From Isoptericola jiangsuensis (GTDB lineage Bacteria > Actinomycetota > Actinomycetes > Actinomycetales > Cellulomonadaceae), in assembly GCF_002563715.1 (NCBI RefSeq), contig NZ_PDJJ01000001.1, positions 62,001 through 126,000 on the forward strand: DNA of 64,000 bases, given 5' to 3'. Positions 1-10,952 of the stretch are shown piece by piece; positions within the stretch are counted from its first letter, which is position 1, and every line of letters begins with the position of its first letter. Under the pieces are notes generated by a model. It searched no databases and had not been told where the DNA came from. It worked only from the letters and a program-made list of their open reading frames with translations. A program made the position numbers and the translations under genes.

Positions 1-233
1 GTGGAGAACCCTGTGGAAAACGTGGGGCAACGCACACGCGCGGGGGCGTCGGACCCGCGGTTTCACGGGCATTCGCGGTAGACTCGTCTGGTGTTCCGGG
101 GGGCGTCCCGGGGCCGATTCGAGCACCGACGAGCAGCCGGCACGCCACCCCTGTGCCATTCCCGTGCGCTGCGGCCCGGACGCGTCCGGGTGCCCCTGTC
201 GCGTGCGTGGAACGACGAGGAGTGCTCCCGCCT
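1..233 (+). promoter_or_regulatory. gyrB upstream region with DnaA-box-like motifs and possible promoter
   Basis: No gene is seen here. TGTGGAAAAC (12-21) and the partial GTGGAGAAC (1-9) each resemble the reverse complement of the DnaA box TTATCCACA with about one mismatch. TAGACT at 79-84 is a possible -10 element, but no convincing -35 sits 17 bases upstream. A gyrB start near the origin would fit the usual dnaA-dnaN-recF-gyrB order, but those neighbours are outside the window. Low certainty. Confidence 0.3.
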
Positions 234-2315
234 GTGGCACAGCGATCCGACGGCGCCTACGACGCCGGGAACATCACCGTCCTCGAGGGTCTCGAGGCGG
301 TCCGCAAGCGACCCGGCATGTACATCGGGTCCACCGGCGAGCGAGGCCTGCACCACCTCGTGTACGAGGTCGTCGACAACTCGGTGGACGAGGCGCTGGC
401 CGGGCACGCGGACACGATCGACGTGACGCTGCTCGCCGACGGCGGCGTGCGCGTCCGCGACAACGGTCGTGGCATCCCGGTGGCCATGCACCCGACGGAG
501 GGCAAGCCGACCGTCGAGGTCGTCATGACGATCCTGCACGCCGGCGGCAAGTTCGGTGGCGGCGGGTACGCGGTCTCGGGCGGTCTGCACGGCGTGGGCA
601 TCTCCGTGGTCAACGCGCTGTCGACGCGCGTGGTGACCGAGGTGCAGCGCGACGGTCACGCGTGGCGCCAGGAGTTCGCGGACGGCGGCAACCCGGTCAC
701 GGGCCTGGAGCAGCTCGGCGAGTCCACGCAGACGGGCACCACGCAGACGTTCTGGGCCGACCCCGGCATCTTCGAGACGACGGTCTACGACTTCGAGACC
801 CTGCGGTCGCGGTTCCAGCAGATGGCGTTCCTCAACAAGGGCCTGCGCATCACGCTGACCGACGAGCGCGTCGAGCACGTGTCCGGTCCGGACGAGGTCA
901 CGGGCACGCTGGACTCGCGCGACGTGGTGGCCGCGCTGGCCGCGCAGGACGAGGACGCCACGGCCTCCCCGGACGACGCGGTGCACGACGCCGAGTCGGT
1001 CGCCGGTCCGGTGCGCACGGTCACCTTCAAGTACGACGGCGGTCTGACGGACTACGTCCGGCACATCAACGGCGCGAAGAAGGCCGAGATCGTCCACCCC
1101 GAGGTCATCGACATCGAGGCGGAGGACACGGAGGCGACCATCTCCGTGGAGATCGCGATGCAGTGGACGACGGCGTACAGCGAGTCGGTGCACACCTTCG
1201 CGAACACGATCTCGACGACGGAGGGCGGCACGCACGAGGAGGGCTTCCGTGCGGCGCTGACGACGCTCGTCAACAGCTACGCCCGGGAGAAGGGGATCCT
1301 CAAGGAGAAGGAGGAGAACCTCACGGGCGACGACATCCGCGAGGGCCTCACGGCGGTGCTCAGCGTGAAGCTCGGCGAGCCGCAGTTCGAGGGCCAGACG
1401 AAGACGAAGCTCGGCAACACCGAGGCGAAGTCGTTCGTGCAGCGGGTGGTCCGGGAGCGTCTGGTCGACTGGTTCGACTCGCACCCCAACGAGGCGCGCG
1501 ACGTGATCCGCAAGGCGATCTCGGCGTCGCAGGCCCGCATCGCGGCCCGCAAGGCGCGCGAGGCGACCCGGCGCAAGGGCATCCTCAGCTCGGGCGGCAT
1601 GCCCGGCAAGCTGAAGGACTGCCAGTCGGGCCGTCCGGAGGAGTGCGAGATCTACATCGTCGAGGGTGACTCGGCGGGCGGTTCCGCGGTTCGCGGCCGC
1701 GACCCGCACCACCAGGCGATCCTGCCGCTGCGCGGCAAGATCCTCAACGTGGAGCGGGCGCGCCTGGACAAGGCGCTGTCGAACGCCGAGGTGCAGGCGC
1801 TGATCACGGCGTTCGGCACGGGCATCGGCGAGGACTTCGACATCGCGCGGCTGCGGTACCACAAGATCGTGCTCATGGCCGACGCCGACGTCGACGGCCA
1901 GCACATCTGCACGCTGCTCCTCACGCTGCTGTTCCGCTACATGCGTCCGCTCATCGAGCACGGGCACGTGTACCTCGCCCAGCCGCCGCTGTACCGGCTC
2001 AAGTGGTCGAACGCCCCGCACGACTACGTGTACTCCGACCGGGAGCGCGACGCGTTCCTCAAGGAGGGCCTGGCGAGCGGCAAGCGGATCCCGAAGGAGA
2101 ACGGGATCCAGCGGTACAAGGGTCTGGGCGAGATGGACTACAGCGAGCTGTGGGACACCACGATGGACCCGGAGCACCGCACGCTGCTGCAGGTCACGAT
2201 GGACGACGCGGCCGCGGCGGACGAGATCTTCTCCGTGCTCATGGGCGAGGACGTCGAGTCCCGCCGCAGCTTCATCCAGCGCAACGCCAAGGACGTCCGG
2301 TTCCTCGACATCTGA
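234..2315 (+). CDS. gyrB: DNA gyrase subunit B
   Basis: This is the ATPase subunit of DNA gyrase, the type II topoisomerase that introduces negative supercoils. The GHKL ATPase domain is near the N-terminus ([10 protein letters not shown] at about residue 45, then the [14 protein letters not shown] loop). The TOPRIM region carries EGDSAGGSA at about residue 477 and an Asp-rich DADVDG metal site. The C-terminal RYKGLGEM motif is intact. GTG 234 was chosen because GAGGAG lies at 217-222, 11 bases upstream, and it gives 693 residues, usual for the family. An in-frame GTG at 153 would add an Arg/Pro-rich tail not typical of GyrB. gyrA follows after 98 bases. Confidence 0.97.
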   Translation: MAQRSDGAYDAGNITVLEGLEAVRKRPGMYIGSTGERGLHHLVYEVVDNSVDEALAGHADTIDVTLLADGGVRVRDNGRGIPVAMHPTEGKPTVEVVMTILHAGGKFGGGGYAVSGGLHGVGISVVNALSTRVVTEVQRDGHAWRQEFADGGNPVTGLEQLGESTQTGTTQTFWADPGIFETTVYDFETLRSRFQQMAFLNKGLRITLTDERVEHVSGPDEVTGTLDSRDVVAALAAQDEDATASPDDAVHDAESVAGPVRTVTFKYDGGLTDYVRHINGAKKAEIVHPEVIDIEAEDTEATISVEIAMQWTTAYSESVHTFANTISTTEGGTHEEGFRAALTTLVNSYAREKGILKEKEENLTGDDIREGLTAVLSVKLGEPQFEGQTKTKLGNTEAKSFVQRVVRERLVDWFDSHPNEARDVIRKAISASQARIAARKAREATRRKGILSSGGMPGKLKDCQSGRPEECEIYIVEGDSAGGSAVRGRDPHHQAILPLRGKILNVERARLDKALSNAEVQALITAFGTGIGEDFDIARLRYHKIVLMADADVDGQHICTLLLTLLFRYMRPLIEHGHVYLAQPPLYRLKWSNAPHDYVYSDRERDAFLKEGLASGKRIPKENGIQRYKGLGEMDYSELWDTTMDPEHRTLLQVTMDDAAAADEIFSVLMGEDVESRRSFIQRNAKDVRFLDI

Positions 2316-2320
2316 CCCCG

Positions 2321-2350
2321 GCGGACCGTGTACATCCATGCACGGTCCGC
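2321..2350 (+). terminator. Hairpin between gyrB and gyrA
   Basis: GCGGACCGTG and CACGGTCCGC form a perfect 10-bp stem with a 10-base loop, six bases after the gyrB stop. There is no T-run after it, so it may attenuate or process the transcript rather than fully end it. Confidence 0.5.
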
Positions 2351-2413
2351 TTGTACATCGGATGACGAGGACAGGATCCGCGCCCCGGCGGCGCAGGAAG
2401 GAACGATGACACG

Positions 2414-5046
<2,633 letters not shown>

Positions 5047-5047
<1 letters not shown>

Positions 5048-5955
5048 TGGCCAGCGACAACACCTCGCCGAAGGCGGGGACGAGGACGGCGGAGGCGGCC
5101 GCGGACAGCACGCAGCCGCTGGCCCCCGTGGACGCCTCGGACGCGGGCACGACCGACGCCGCGTCGGTCCCGGGCACGAAGAGCACCGCGACGGGCTCGT
5201 CGAACGGCGCCGCATCCAACGGCGCCGCATCGAACGGTGCGGCATCCACCGGTGTCGCGTCCCAGCCCACGCCGACCGCCGCACCGGCGTCCGACGAGGC
5301 CACCGCGCCGGGCACGGCCGTCAAGGACGGTGCCGTGAAGGCCGCCGCCGCCGCCCTCGCGGCGGCCCGCACCGCCGCGAAGAAGGTCCAGTCGGCCGCG
5401 TCGTCGGCATCCGCGAGCGTCGCGGGGTCGCAGCCCGCGCAGGGCTCGTCCGCCACGCCGCCGCCGGCGGACGCCACGGAGTCGGCGTCGCGCCCCCAGA
5501 TGCACTACTCGGCGGGCGGCGTGCACGGCACGGCGCAGCCGGAGCAGACGGGCGGGAACGACGCCCCCGAGCCCGTCGAGGAGGCGGCGCTGGGCAGCCC
5601 ACGCCGCGTCCGCCTGTCGGTGTCGCGCATCGACCCGTGGTCGATCATGAAGCTGGCGTTCCTGCTGTCGGTCGCGATCGGCGTCATGACGGTCGTCGCG
5701 ACGGTCGTCGTCTGGTACTCACTGAACTCGCTGGGCACGTTCGCCACGATCCAGGAGTTCATGGTGGAGACGCTCGGCCCGCAGGCCGTGAACCTCACCC
5801 AGTTCGTCGAGTTCGAGCGCATGGTGTCCCTGGCGACGCTCATCGCGCTGGTGAACATCGTGCTGCTGACCGCCATCGCCACGATCATGGCGATGCTGTA
5901 CAACATCACGGCGGCGCTGGTCGGGGGCATCCACCTCACGCTGACGGACGAGTGA
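5047..5955 (+). CDS. DUF3566 transmembrane protein
   Basis: This is the actinobacterial membrane protein that regularly follows gyrA (Rv0007 in M. tuberculosis). Residues 1 to about 185 are a low-complexity Ala/Ser/Thr-rich region with short NGAAS repeats. The conserved C-terminal domain has two membrane segments (about 203-225 and 262-287). Its role is unknown. The ATG overlaps the gyrA stop by one base, so it is co-transcribed and probably translationally coupled. A strong hairpin follows at 5991. Confidence 0.85.
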
Positions 5956-5990
5956 CGGGCTCCGTCGCCGACCGCGACGGACGTCACACC

Positions 5991-6023
5991 GGTCCTGCCC
6001 CCGCCGGGTTTGGGGGCAGGACC
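5991..6023 (+). terminator. Terminator after the gyrase operon
   Basis: GGTCCTGCCCCC and GGGGGCAGGACC form a perfect 12-bp stem with a 9-base loop, 35 bases after the DUF3566 stop. Confidence 0.8.
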
Positions 6024-6039
6024 ACCGGTACGGTAATGT
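6010..6039 (+). promoter_or_regulatory. Promoter for tRNA-Ile
   Basis: TTGGGG (6010-6015) and TAATGT (6034-6039) are separated by 18 bases, and the tRNA begins 35 bases after the -10. The -35 overlaps the right arm of the preceding terminator. Confidence 0.45.
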
Positions 6040-6074
6040 TCCGTGCTGCACGCGCTTCTCGGAGCAGCGTGCAT

Positions 6075-6148
6075 GGGGCTATAGCTCAGACGGTTAGAGC
6101 GCTTCCCTGATAAGGAAGAGGTCGGAGGTTCAAGTCCTCCTAGCCCCA
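6075..6148 (+). tRNA. tRNA-Ile (GAT anticodon)
   Basis: The acceptor arms GGGGCTA and TAGCCCC pair fully. The anticodon loop CTGATAA contains GAT, and the T arm GGAGGTTCAAGTCCTCC is canonical. The gene has 74 bases with discriminator A at 6148. CCA is not encoded. Confidence 0.96.
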
Positions 6149-6169
6149 CATCCGACGAGGAGGTCCAGC

Positions 6170-6289
6170 ATGAAGAAGCTGATGATCGTGCTGCTCGCCG
6201 CTGCGGCGGGCTACCTCGTCTGGCGCCGGGTCTCCACCGACGCGGCCGACCGGGACCTGTGGACCGAGGTCACCGACACCCTCGACTGA
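6170..6289 (+). CDS. DLW-39 family small protein
   Basis: This 39-residue protein begins MKKLMIVLLAAAAGYLVW, a single hydrophobic helix, followed by a short acidic tail containing the DLW motif (RDLWTEVTD) that names the family. Exact length, motif and position between tRNA-Ile and tRNA-Ala all match the actinobacterial family. It is probably a single-pass membrane protein; its function is unknown. GACGAGGAGG lies just upstream of the ATG. It is probably co-transcribed with the flanking tRNAs. Confidence 0.85.
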   Translation: MKKLMIVLLAAAAGYLVWRRVSTDAADRDLWTEVTDTLD

Positions 6290-6316
6290 GCCCCCGGCTC
6301 GTCGAACCTCCCCCTC

Positions 6317-6392
6317 GGGGCCATGGCGCAATTGGTAGCGCACCTGCTTTGCAAGCAGGGGGTTAGGGGTTCGAGTCCCCTTGGCTCCACCA
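6317..6392 (+). tRNA. tRNA-Ala (TGC anticodon)
   Basis: The acceptor arms GGGGCCA and TGGCTCC pair with one G-U. The anticodon loop TTTGCAA contains TGC. The mature body ends at 6389, and CCA is encoded at 6390-6392. A strong terminator starts 4 bases downstream. Confidence 0.96.
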
Positions 6393-6395
6393 TCC

Positions 6396-6438
6396 ACGAC
6401 GAGAGCCCCCGTCCTCAACGGACGGGGGCTCTCGTCGT
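6396..6438 (+). terminator. Terminator after tRNA-Ala (copy 1 of a duplicated hairpin)
   Basis: A perfect 19-bp stem (left arm 6396-6414, loop TCAAC, right arm 6420-6438) ends the tRNA transcript. Its right arm GGACGGGGGCTCTCGTCGT is repeated exactly at 7379-7397 after the next gene. Confidence 0.88.
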
Positions 6439-6480
6439 GTTGGAAGCACTTCAGTAGCCGAGTAAAGGCACCTTGAGAAC

Positions 6481-6510
6481 GGAGTTCACCCACCGGGATT
6501 GCTGAACTCC
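6481..6510. promoter_or_regulatory. Inverted repeat upstream of the lipoprotein gene
   Basis: GGAGTTCA (6481-6488) and TGAACTCC (6503-6510) are perfect 8-base inverted arms 14 bases apart. They lie 55 bases before the likely start of the lipoprotein gene and could be an operator or a leader hairpin. The protein that would bind them is not known. Confidence 0.35.
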
Positions 6511-6564
6511 TCCAACCGGACGGCTAGCGTGTGGGCGTTTGACCGGTCTTGGGGAGGAAGTTCG

Positions 6565-7356
6565 TTGCGTGCTGGAGTAGTGGTTGGTGCGTTGGTGATT
6601 CTGGCGGTAGTGGCGGGGTGCAGCGACGGGGAGCCGCCGACGATGCCGGATGTGGTGGGTCAACAACTCGACGTTGCGTTGAGCGACATCGACCGCGCCG
6701 GCATTTCAGACGAGGCAGAGATCATCGGTGGTGGCCTCTTCGGCGTGGTGGACGAGTCGAACTGGACCGTGTGCGATCAGTTGCCCCTTGCAGGTGATGC
6801 GGCAGTGGAGCAACCGCGACTCACCGTGGAACGGGCATGCGGTGGGGACTCGGCCTTGGAAGGGGTGCAGACTGACGAGGACGAGTCTGAGCTCGAAACG
6901 AAAGCGTCGGAGGATGTGGCGGGCACAGGGGTGAAGGAGGGCGCTGACGGCATTGGTGACCCAGGGGTGCTTACCCGCAAGTCAAGTGACGAGATGGCCG
7001 CAGTGCTCGACGAGCGGGACAACTGCTCCGAGCTCATCGGTGCGTTTGCCAAGAAGTACCAGGGCCAAGAGATCCAGTTCAATGGGACGTTCGTGTACAT
7101 GGCTCTGCATGGCGACTACAGCACGAGGTACGACTTCCTGATCCAGCAGGGTGACGTTGACCCCTCCGCTGCAGGGACGGGGCCTGTGTTTCAGTTCAGA
7201 GATGTGAACATCGTGCACGACCTGCATCTCGCCGGCGACATCCCCGAGACGGTCGGCCAGGGGGACAGGGCCCGCTTCACGGCCGAGGTTTCCGAGTACA
7301 ACCCGGACACCTGCGTACTCCAGCTACGTCCAGTGCGGACCGTCATTCGGCGCTGA
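6565..7356 (+). CDS. DUF4839-like lipoprotein with an N-terminal PASTA-like segment
   Basis: This is a secreted lipoprotein of 263 residues. The signal peptide ends in the lipobox AVVAGC, with Cys at about residue 19. A PASTA-like segment follows (MPDVVGQQLDVALSDIDRAG), then an acidic linker. The C-terminal domain has HGDYSTRYDFLIQQGD, which resembles the DUF4839 signature. TTG 6565 was chosen because GGGGAGGAAG sits just upstream and the signal peptide then starts correctly; the open frame extends further 5' without support. Third positions and overall GC are clearly lower than in the neighbours. Two copies of one terminator hairpin flank the gene, which suggests later insertion. Function is unknown. 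Confidence 0.7.
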   Translation: MRAGVVVGALVILAVVAGCSDGEPPTMPDVVGQQLDVALSDIDRAGISDEAEIIGGGLFGVVDESNWTVCDQLPLAGDAAVEQPRLTVERACGGDSALEGVQTDEDESELETKASEDVAGTGVKEGADGIGDPGVLTRKSSDEMAAVLDERDNCSELIGAFAKKYQGQEIQFNGTFVYMALHGDYSTRYDFLIQQGDVDPSAAGTGPVFQFRDVNIVHDLHLAGDIPETVGQGDRARFTAEVSEYNPDTCVLQLRPVRTVIRR

Positions 7357-7357
7357 C

Positions 7358-7394
7358 ACGAGAGCCCCCGTCCGGTGAGGACGGGGGCTCTCGT
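7358..7394. terminator. Bidirectional terminator (copy 2 of the duplicated hairpin)
   Basis: A 16-bp perfect stem (arms 7358-7373 and 7379-7394, loop GGTGA) sits between the convergent lipoprotein gene and the 7413-8234 gene. The stem is identical to that at 6399-6435; only the five loop bases differ. Confidence 0.85.
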
Positions 7395-7412
7395 CGTCTG
7401 CGTCGGGACGAA

Positions 7413-8234
7413 CTACTTGGTGTCGTCCGTGTCGCCGGTCTTGTCCTCGACAGCGCGGCCGGCGTCCTCCACCGCCTCGGCGGCGTCCTCGGCGGCCTCG
7501 CCCGTCTTCTTGCGGGCGCGGGACGCGCGGGCGGCGACGTCCTCGCGGACCTCCGCCGCCTTCTCCGTCAGCTTCTCGCCGGCCTCACGGCTCTTGGCGA
7601 CGGCGGCACCGGCGGCCTCGCCGACGGCCTCCGCGGCGTCACCGACGACGTGCCGGGCGTCCCGGGCGGCGCCGTCGAAGTCCGGGGCGGTGGACTGCTC
7701 CCACGGCTCGGCCCAGGGGTCGTTCTGCGGCTGGGCGCGACGGTAGAACGCGTACCCGGCGGCCGCGGTCGCACCGAGGACGGCCGTCCACACGAGCGCC
7801 TTGCGCCGTCGGCCCTTGCGCTGCTGCTTCTTGGCGGCCTTCTCCGCCTCCTTGGCCGCCTTGTGAGCGGCCTTCGCCACCTCCTCCGCGGTGGCGCCCG
7901 CGCGAGCCGCGGCGGCATTGAACGCCGTCACCAGCTTCGGCAGGTACTCGTCGACGATCTTCTCGTGGGCCGTGTCGACCAGCGGCCCGGCCTTGGTCGC
8001 GGCCTGCTCGACGCGCGGGGCCGCGGCCTGCACGCTGTCGTTCCAGGCCTTCTCGGCGCGCGGGCGGAGCCACTCGACGAACGAGTCCACGCGCGGCGAC
8101 GCCCAGTCCTTGGCCTGACCTGCTGCGTCGCGGGCACCGTCGGCGGCGCGGGAGCCCGCACCGACCAGTGCGGCCGCGACCTCGGCGGCCGAGTCCTTCA
8201 CCTTGTCCGTGTCGATCTTCGGGGTCTGCACCAT
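7413..8234 (-). CDS. DUF5324-like Ala-rich membrane-anchored protein
   Basis: This 273-residue protein is rich in Ala, Lys and Glu with long predicted helices. One membrane segment (about 145-164, ALVWTAVLGATAAAGYAFYR) is preceded by a very basic stretch. Composition, the central transmembrane helix and divergence from a cyclophilin gene resemble the DUF5324 proteins of Streptomyces. The C-terminal half is low-complexity and coiled-coil like. No catalytic motif is visible. ATG 8234 is the first methionine that excludes a junk N-terminus; its ribosome site (GTGGGG) is weak. Function is unknown, possibly envelope structural. Confidence 0.65.
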   Translation of the reverse strand: MVQTPKIDTDKVKDSAAEVAAALVGAGSRAADGARDAAGQAKDWASPRVDSFVEWLRPRAEKAWNDSVQAAAPRVEQAATKAGPLVDTAHEKIVDEYLPKLVTAFNAAAARAGATAEEVAKAAHKAAKEAEKAAKKQQRKGRRRKALVWTAVLGATAAAGYAFYRRAQPQNDPWAEPWEQSTAPDFDGAARDARHVVGDAAEAVGEAAGAAVAKSREAGEKLTEKAAEVREDVAARASRARKKTGEAAEDAAEAVEDAGRAVEDKTGDTDDTK

Positions 8235-8321
8235 GACCCCACTCTGCCACCGAGGCTCCCCGAGCGCACCGTCACACGCCCCTCGGCCCGACGGACGGCC
8301 GCAGGTGCCAGAATGGGAAAC

Positions 8322-8861
8322 ATGTTCGCAACCCTGCACACCTCCGCCGGTGACATCCGTATCGAGCTGCTCCCGGACCACGCTCCGAAGACGGTCGCCA
8401 ACTTCGTCGGGCTCGCCCAGGGCACGAAGGCCTGGACCGACCCGCGCACGGGCGCCGAGCGCACCGACCCCCTGTACGACGGCGTGATCTTCCACCGGGT
8501 CATCGACAACTTCATGATCCAGGGCGGTGACCCCCTGGGCACCGGCACCGGTGGCCCCGGCTACACCTTCAACGACGAGATCCACCCCGAGCTCGGCTTC
8601 TCGGAGAAGTACATCCTCGCGATGGCGAACGCCGGCAAGCGGCGCAACCCGGTCTCGGGCGAGGTCGAGGGCACCAACGGCTCGCAGTTCTTCATCACCA
8701 CCACGGAGACCCCGTGGCTGAACGGCAAGCACACCATCTTCGGCAAGGTCGCGGACGACGAGTCCCGCACGGTCGTCGACGCCATCGGCACGACCCGCAC
8801 CCGCCCGGGCGACCGCCCGGTCGAGGACATCGTCATCAACTCGGTCACGATCGAGGACTGA
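8322..8861 (+). CDS. Cyclophilin-type peptidyl-prolyl cis-trans isomerase
   Basis: This cytoplasmic cyclophilin catalyses cis-trans isomerisation of prolyl bonds. The active-site signature IFHRVIDNFMIQGGD is intact, as are GTNGSQFFITT and the late Trp-containing segment WLNGKHTIFGKV. It has 179 residues and no signal peptide, matching actinobacterial PpiA. ATG 8322 is preferred; an in-frame ATG at 8313 would add three residues. The rhomboid gene follows after 47 bases, probably in the same transcript, as in other actinobacteria. Confidence 0.92.
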   Translation: MFATLHTSAGDIRIELLPDHAPKTVANFVGLAQGTKAWTDPRTGAERTDPLYDGVIFHRVIDNFMIQGGDPLGTGTGGPGYTFNDEIHPELGFSEKYILAMANAGKRRNPVSGEVEGTNGSQFFITTTETPWLNGKHTIFGKVADDESRTVVDAIGTTRTRPGDRPVEDIVINSVTIED

Positions 8862-8908
8862 CCTCCCCCGACCCGGACCGACCGACCCGACCCGCGGAGG
8901 GCCGAGCC

Positions 8909-9781
8909 ATCTCCACGCCACAGCCAGCCCCGCAGCAGGGGGGCGAGGCCCCGGTGTGCCCGCGTCACCCGGACCGGGTCGCCTACGTCCGCTGCCAGCG
9001 CTGCGGGCGCCCCACGTGCCCCGAGTGCCAGCGTCCGGCCGCGGTCGGTGTGCAGTGCGTCGACTGCGTCGCCCAGGCGGCGCGGTCGACGCGCAGCGCC
9101 CGCACCCTGTTCGGGGCGACGGTGCGCGAGGGCCGGCCCGTGGTGACCCTGACGATCATCGCGCTGTGCGCGGTGAGCTGGGTCCTGCAGCTCACGACGC
9201 CCTCGTGGACGTCGCAGTGGGCGTTCGCTCCGTGGATCGCGCAGGAGGAGCCCTGGCGGTTCCTCACGGCGGCGTTCCTGCACTCGCGCAGCCCGTTGCA
9301 CATCCTGTTCAACATGTACGCGCTGTGGCTCGTCGGACCGTTCCTCGAGCAGGCGTTCGGCCGGGCGCGCTTCCTCGCGCTGTACGTCCTGGCGGCCGTC
9401 GGCGGCTCGGTCGGCGTGCTGCTGCTGGCGTCGCCCTACGAGGCGAGCTGGATGCAGGCCGTCGTGGGGGCGTCCGGCGCCGTGTTCGGCCTGTTCGGCG
9501 CGATCATCCCGGTGCTGCGGCGCATGGGACGCGACGCCGGACAGATCGTCGTCCTCATCGCGATCAACATGGCGCTGCCGCTCTTCGTCGGGGGCATCGC
9601 CTGGCAGGCGCACGTGGGCGGGCTGGTCGTGGGCCTGGTGATCGGCGCCGGGTACGCGGCCGCCCCGCGCGAGCGGCAACGACTGGTCGGGTGGGCGCTG
9701 CCCGCCGTCGTCGCCGTCGCGCTCGTCGGGCTGACGGTCTGGAAGTACTCGACCGTGCCCGCCCTGATCAACCTGTTCTGA
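8909..9781 (+). CDS. Rhomboid family intramembrane serine protease
   Basis: This membrane protease cleaves transmembrane substrates. An N-terminal zinc-ribbon/B-box-like region holds Cys pairs (CPRH, CQRC, CPEC, CVDC; residues 17-53), followed by about six membrane helices. The catalytic serine is in GASGAVFG (about Ser189), the histidine in AHVGG (about His235), and HILFNMYALW is the conserved helix-2 motif. The natural start appears to be ATC at 8909: GGAGGG sits 7 bases upstream, the protein then begins (M)STPQPAP, and no ATG, GTG or TTG is suitably placed. The fallback is GTG 8954, which starts at the zinc ribbon. The domain call is secure; the start is not. Confidence 0.88.
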   Translation: MSTPQPAPQQGGEAPVCPRHPDRVAYVRCQRCGRPTCPECQRPAAVGVQCVDCVAQAARSTRSARTLFGATVREGRPVVTLTIIALCAVSWVLQLTTPSWTSQWAFAPWIAQEEPWRFLTAAFLHSRSPLHILFNMYALWLVGPFLEQAFGRARFLALYVLAAVGGSVGVLLLASPYEASWMQAVVGASGAVFGLFGAIIPVLRRMGRDAGQIVVLIAINMALPLFVGGIAWQAHVGGLVVGLVIGAGYAAAPRERQRLVGWALPAVVAVALVGLTVWKYSTVPALINLF

Positions 9782-9798
9782 GGACTGTCCCCAGGGTT

Positions 9799-9828
9799 GT
9801 ACACAGGTGTGGAATCACACCCGTGTAC
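9799..9828. terminator. Hairpin between convergent rhomboid and crgA genes
   Basis: GTACACAGGTGTG and CACACCCGTGTAC are 13-base arms with one mismatch and a GAAT loop. The position between two convergent stops fits a bidirectional terminator, although the stem is less GC-rich than others here. Confidence 0.65.
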
Positions 9829-9838
9829 TTGTACAGCC

Positions 9839-10096
9839 CTACTTCCAGCGGGTCGTCAGCGCGAAGCCGGAGATGATCAGCACGAAGCCGACGACGAGGT
9901 TCCAGTTGCCGAGGGCCGGGATCGGCAGGCCCAGGTTCTGGCTCGTCAGGTAGTAGGTGACGATCCACGCGAGACCCGCGATCATGAGCGTCAGCATGGT
10001 CGGGACGAGCCAGCGCGGGTTCAGCGACGTCCGTCCCGGCACGGCCACGGGCTCGGCCTTCTTCTTCTCCGGCTTCGACGACTTCGACTCGGACAC
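9839..10096 (-). CDS. crgA: Cell division protein CrgA
   Basis: This small membrane protein of the actinobacterial divisome recruits peptidoglycan enzymes and FtsZ partners in mycobacteria and Streptomyces. The 85 residues comprise a Lys-rich cytoplasmic N-terminus (SSKPEKKKAEP) and two membrane segments (about 30-50 and 62-81), ending TTRWK. NPRWLVPTM and LGNWNLVVGF are conserved CrgA features. It has the same neighbours as in M. tuberculosis (Rv0011c). Confidence 0.93.
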   Translation of the reverse strand: MSESKSSKPEKKKAEPVAVPGRTSLNPRWLVPTMLTLMIAGLAWIVTYYLTSQNLGLPIPALGNWNLVVGFVLIISGFALTTRWK

Positions 10097-10220
10097 GGCT
10101 GGACTCCTGTCAGCTCTGGTGCGACGTGAGGACGGGCCTGCACGCCGACGACGGTTCGTCGTCTAGCGTAGTGGCCAGCACGCCGCGCCCGTGCATCGTC
10201 ATCGACCAGGAAGGCCTGAC

Positions 10221-10952
10221 ATGAGCCCACGGATCCGCTCCGGGATCCTCGTCGGGACCGTGCTCGGCCTGTCCGGGGTCCTGTTCACTGTCTCGGCGCA
10301 GCTCGACGACGACGACCAGGACCGGCACAGCGAGGACCTCGCGTCCGTCGTCGCCGACGAGTCGGACCGGGTCGAGGAGCTCACCGAGCAGGTCACGACC
10401 CTCGACGACGAGATCGACGCCCTGAGCGATGCCGTGGCGCAGGACGTCCCGTCGCGCGGCACCGACCTGCGTGCCCGCGAGGGCGTCGCGTCCGGGGCGT
10501 GGCCGGTCGCCGGGACCGGGCTCACCGTCGCCCTCGAGGACGCGCCGTCGTCGGCGCTGGACGTCGAGGGCGTGCGGCCCGACGACCTGGTGGTGCACCA
10601 GCAGGACCTGCAGCACGTGATCAACGCCCTGTGGGCGGGCGGAGCGGAGGCGATGACGCTCCAGGGGCAGCGGGTGACGTCGACGAGCGCGTTCCGCTGC
10701 TCGGGGAACATCCTGCTGCTGCACGGACGGGTGTACTCCCCGCCGTACGTCGTCGAGGCGATCGGGGACCCGGACCGTCTCCAGGCGTCCCTCGACTCGT
10801 CGCCCGGGGTGGGCGTGTACCGGCAGTACGTCGACTGGATCGGCCTCGGCTACGACGTGCGGCGCGAGGACGCGATCGAGATGCCGGCCTACACGGGCGG
10901 CAAGGAGCTCGAGCACGCCGAGGTGCCCGAGGGCACGGACGTGTTCTCGTGA
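10221..10952 (+). CDS. DUF881 family membrane-anchored protein
   Basis: This 243-residue protein (Rv0012-like position) has a signal-anchor at about residues 8-25, a coiled-coil (about 45-75) and a DUF881 domain containing VHQQDLQHVINALWAGGAEA. Family members are membrane proteins next to division genes and their function is unknown. ATG 10221 is preceded by AGGAAGG; an upstream in-frame GTG would only add a His/Arg-rich tail. The stop overlaps the sortase start (GTGA). Confidence 0.88.
   Translation: MSPRIRSGILVGTVLGLSGVLFTVSAQLDDDDQDRHSEDLASVVADESDRVEELTEQVTTLDDEIDALSDAVAQDVPSRGTDLRAREGVASGAWPVAGTGLTVALEDAPSSALDVEGVRPDDLVVHQQDLQHVINALWAGGAEAMTLQGQRVTSTSAFRCSGNILLLHGRVYSPPYVVEAIGDPDRLQASLDSSPGVGVYRQYVDWIGLGYDVRREDAIEMPAYTGGKELEHAEVPEGTDVFS

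Noticed and set aside
153-233. Upstream GTG start for gyrB at 153
   Set aside because: It would add 27 Arg/Pro/Ala-rich residues not found in GyrB, and GTG 234 has a spaced GAGGAG.
7674-8321. Longer start for the cyclophilin (upstream frame from 7650)
   Set aside because: The added part is antisense to the DUF5324-like gene and the enzyme fold begins at MFATLHT.
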